From Multiplicimicrobium sp043718225 (lineage in GTDB: Bacteria; Omnitrophota; Omnitrophia; Omnitrophales; Aquincolibacteriaceae): DNA of 14,039 nt. This document shows positions 9,401 to 12,400 of the stretch, piece after piece (position 1 is the first letter of the stretch; each line of letters starts with the position of its first letter). A model generated the notes under the pieces. It worked only from the letters and a program-made list of their open reading frames with translations, made no database searches and was not told the origin of the DNA. A program made the position numbers and the translations under genes. The stretch lies in NCBI GenBank assembly GCA_043718225.1, contig JAYSWD010000111.1, forward strand, positions 1 to 14,039. Reading direction: 5' to 3'.

Positions 9401-12400
9401 GGCCCAGAAAAGGAAAATACTCGCAATTCTCGAAAAAGTTTATTTAAGACAAGTTGAAAATCCGGAAACGCTTGTTGCTGTGCGCGCCCGAGAGCATGGT
9501 TGGAGCGAAGAACAAATCCATAAGCATTTGATTGAACGCGAAGTGAATAAATTAATGGTTGCCATGTTCAAAATGATTCTCGATTTGCCGTATGGATTCA
9601 GTGCGCGCACCCAAAAAACACGTGAAGACGAAAAAATATTTTCCACGATGCGCCGCGCCCAATTCCAAAAACTTTTCCCCGACCTCATTGCGGCTGTGCG
9701 TGAAAAAGGCTTAACGGCGCGCAGAGCGGTACTTTACGTTTTAGAAAATCACTTCGAGGAACGAACCATTGCAGGTATTTTAAAAATGATCCGATTTCAA
9801 GAAAGTGCTATCGAAAAATTACGAGAAGAAAAAAAAGCGGGGGATCCGGTGGTTCGGAAAGAAATCGAAATTAAGGTAAAAAGTTGGATCCATGGACGCA
9901 AGCAATTAGATTCGTTGATCGAAGGCCGGTCTTATTTGCAGGCCTTGGCGGACCGCGTGAATGTCAAAGATTTTTTTGATAACGATGCTGAAAAAAAACG
10001 CGCGCATTTGGATCATGAAGCTGCTTTGGCATCCGCGAAGAAGCTTAAAATATTTGAAGCGGCAGGCGCAGATTATCCCGCATATGGCACCGCGTTTGTA
10101 GAAGCTTTTGATATGCATATACGAGGAGAAATTAATAAAGGCCGGCCAATTAAATATGCCGCGGCCAGATTTCTTCATGGAATAACGAATATGGAAGCGG
10201 ACCGGATGCCATTGGCCGATGGCCCCATTTATGATTTTTTAATGCATTACATGAATTTCGCGCAAGCAAAGGCGGCTGAAGATGGCGTCGCGACCCGCAA
10301 ATTAGTCGTTGTCGTACCTCGTCCGATCATGACCGAAATGGAATTCGAAGCTTTGAAGCGCGAGTACGAAAGCCAGGGCGAAATTGTATCCATTATAACG
10401 ATGCCGCCTCATAAGGGCCCGGCTGAAACCCGCCGTCCGCATTGGTTCGTTTTTGCGAAGCAGGACGGAATTCTGCCGCTCATGAATATGCGCCTTAAAG
10501 GCATGAGTTTCGAAAGTTTAAAAAAAATGACTCGCGACGCCGTCGTGAATGGTGTTTCCGGTGAAATTATTTTTAATCCTGTTCCAGCCGACGTCAAGAA
10601 CGCCGAAAAGCTGGGTATGCAATATCAAAAAACGCTGGATGAAATGATTGAACTTGCCGGAAGCCCTACGGCCATTCAATTTTTCTATGATGACGCGAAT
10701 GACACCAATTTTAGACGTGATGGCCCAATTCTTTCGAAAGCCGAACGTCACGGCGGCGACGGCATCGGCCTTTTTAGAATGGAGAAATTACTCGCTGATC
10801 TTGACCGCCATGGACTGGAAGGAGACTGGAAACGCCTCGCATTTGCACTCAAAGATTTTATGGAGCAGCAGTTTTTTACAGCCCATGAGTCACGCCAATT
10901 TGTCATTCGTTTATTTGATACGGCAGTCGACAAGCGTCCGCGCTTTATTTTGAATCGCTCCCAAAAAGAAATTGACGCCATTACGCGCAATTTAGGCGGC
11001 ACAAGTTTTTATTTAGCGCCTTTGAATGACAGGAAAAATGGCGCGCGTAACCGCGAATTTCGCGACTTTGGCATCCGTCAGCTTATGGCAATTTTTGACG
11101 CTTCTTTGTCACATCCTCGAGCTAAGGTCAAAATTCTTTTTCCGGATGTGCAATCGCCTCAACAAATTGAAGCAATCGCGGCGCTTTTAGATGAGGCCAT
11201 TGAGCGTTATATCACAGAAAAATTCGCAACACCGGGAGAGCCCGCTACGCCTGGTACGCTCGCTGAAGTTTCCACTGCCGCAGAGCGAATCGACGAAATT
11301 AGATCAAAATTAAAACAAGCAGCGGTTTCATTTATGATTGAAGATACTCGGATCGTAACAGATCAAAAAACTGGTCAGCCATCCCCGGCACTTAACGAAT
11401 ATTTGAATGCGGTTCAGCTTTTTGGATTAAACCGGAAAAGTTCCGTTTCGATCGGCATCGGTACGAACGATTTATCGCGGTCTGAGATTGAAACTTTGCC
11501 GCGCGGTGCTCCTCATGCTGAAAAAGATCTTTCCAAACTTAATCCGCGCATGGTGCGCGATCTTCTTTATATTTTGCAAGAAGCCGATAAGCGCCAAAAC
11601 GCCGTGAGAAGCAATAGCATTACCGTCAATATCGAAGGCGAGTGGGGAAATTCACCAGAGATGCTTTTTGTCGCGTATTTGATGCGTGAAATCAATCCGC
11701 GCTTCCGCATGGTTTCGGCCATTGAAAAAGTGCCACTGTTGAAAGGGTTTGCGCGGTTTATCGAAAAAAATCCGGCACTTTTGTCCCGCAAATTCCTTAT
11801 TGGGCGCAAGTTCGTTTCGTTACGCGATCAAATACAGCTTATCGCGACGGGAAAAGAAGTTTCAGCTGAACATTTAAATGATGTTCTCAACAAAATTCGC
11901 AAAATCATTCAAAAAAATTTGGACTCGGGAAAGCAATCCGAAGTCCGCGGCCAAGCCCGCTCCGAAATGCGGGAAATGGCAATAAAAATTGATTCGAAAA
12001 AGAAATCGATTGCAGTCAGAGAAAAGCAGGTTTTAGCCGCAGCCGATTCAATACGTGATCCGGATGCACGCCAAGTTGCTCAAGAAGCCTATTTTCTCAA
12101 CTTCAAAAAATCCAGAAACGTGGTTTGGAAGGATGGCGTAATTTATCTTGGGCAATTTTTGCAGGGTATTTTTAAGCACGCTCGACGTGATCCGAACTTT
12201 AAAGATAATACAGAAATTTTATTTCCAAAAGCGGGGGCAGAGCATTTGTTTTTTGCCGCGAAATGGATGACGCGCGTAAGCCCAGAATTGTTTCCGGAAA
12301 ACCGCATGTATGAAGTTTGGGCGACAGTTGGGCAGTTAGACGATATGGAAGCAGATGACAAGGCTAAGATAGATTTTGTGCGTTATCAACGCGATCTCGG

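Larger units (their letters stand above)
9021..11957 (+). other. Module 5: PTS enzyme I-like PEP-utilising module, diverged
   Basis: Much of the enzyme I (PtsI/PtsP) layout can be followed. A helical N-terminal part leads to a swivelling domain in which R-P-H-W-F-V-F-A-K-Q-D-G-I-L-P aligns with the phospho-His motif T-S-H-A-A-I-x-A-R-x-x-G-I-P (His2372). A G-E-I-I-F-N-P strand follows. The PEP-binding barrel has G-D-G-I-G-L-F-R-M-E (Arg2484), V-I-R-L-F-D-T-A-V-D-K (Arg2528), F-P-D-V-Q-S-P-Q-Q, F-M-I-E-D (Glu2672) and G-I-G-T-N-D-L (Asn2714, Asp2715). The catalytic Cys of the C-G-E-M motif is replaced by Glu2770 (E-G-E-W-G). At roughly 980 residues it is much longer than PtsI (about 570), with an enlarged helical N-terminal region. 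The family is fairly sure. Altered active-site residues leave open a non-canonical enzyme or a regulatory pseudoenzyme. Confidence 0.75.

Noticed and set aside
10648..10953. Plus-strand ORF of 101 codons in another frame
   Set aside because: It overlaps the conserved PEP-binding motifs of the giant ORF, and the product resembles no protein; it is a shadow frame.
11478..11492. RSEIE resembling the seam motif
   Set aside because: It sits inside the conserved TNDL loop of the PTS enzyme I-like barrel, lacks the final Arg and uses TCT for Ser, so it is a chance match.
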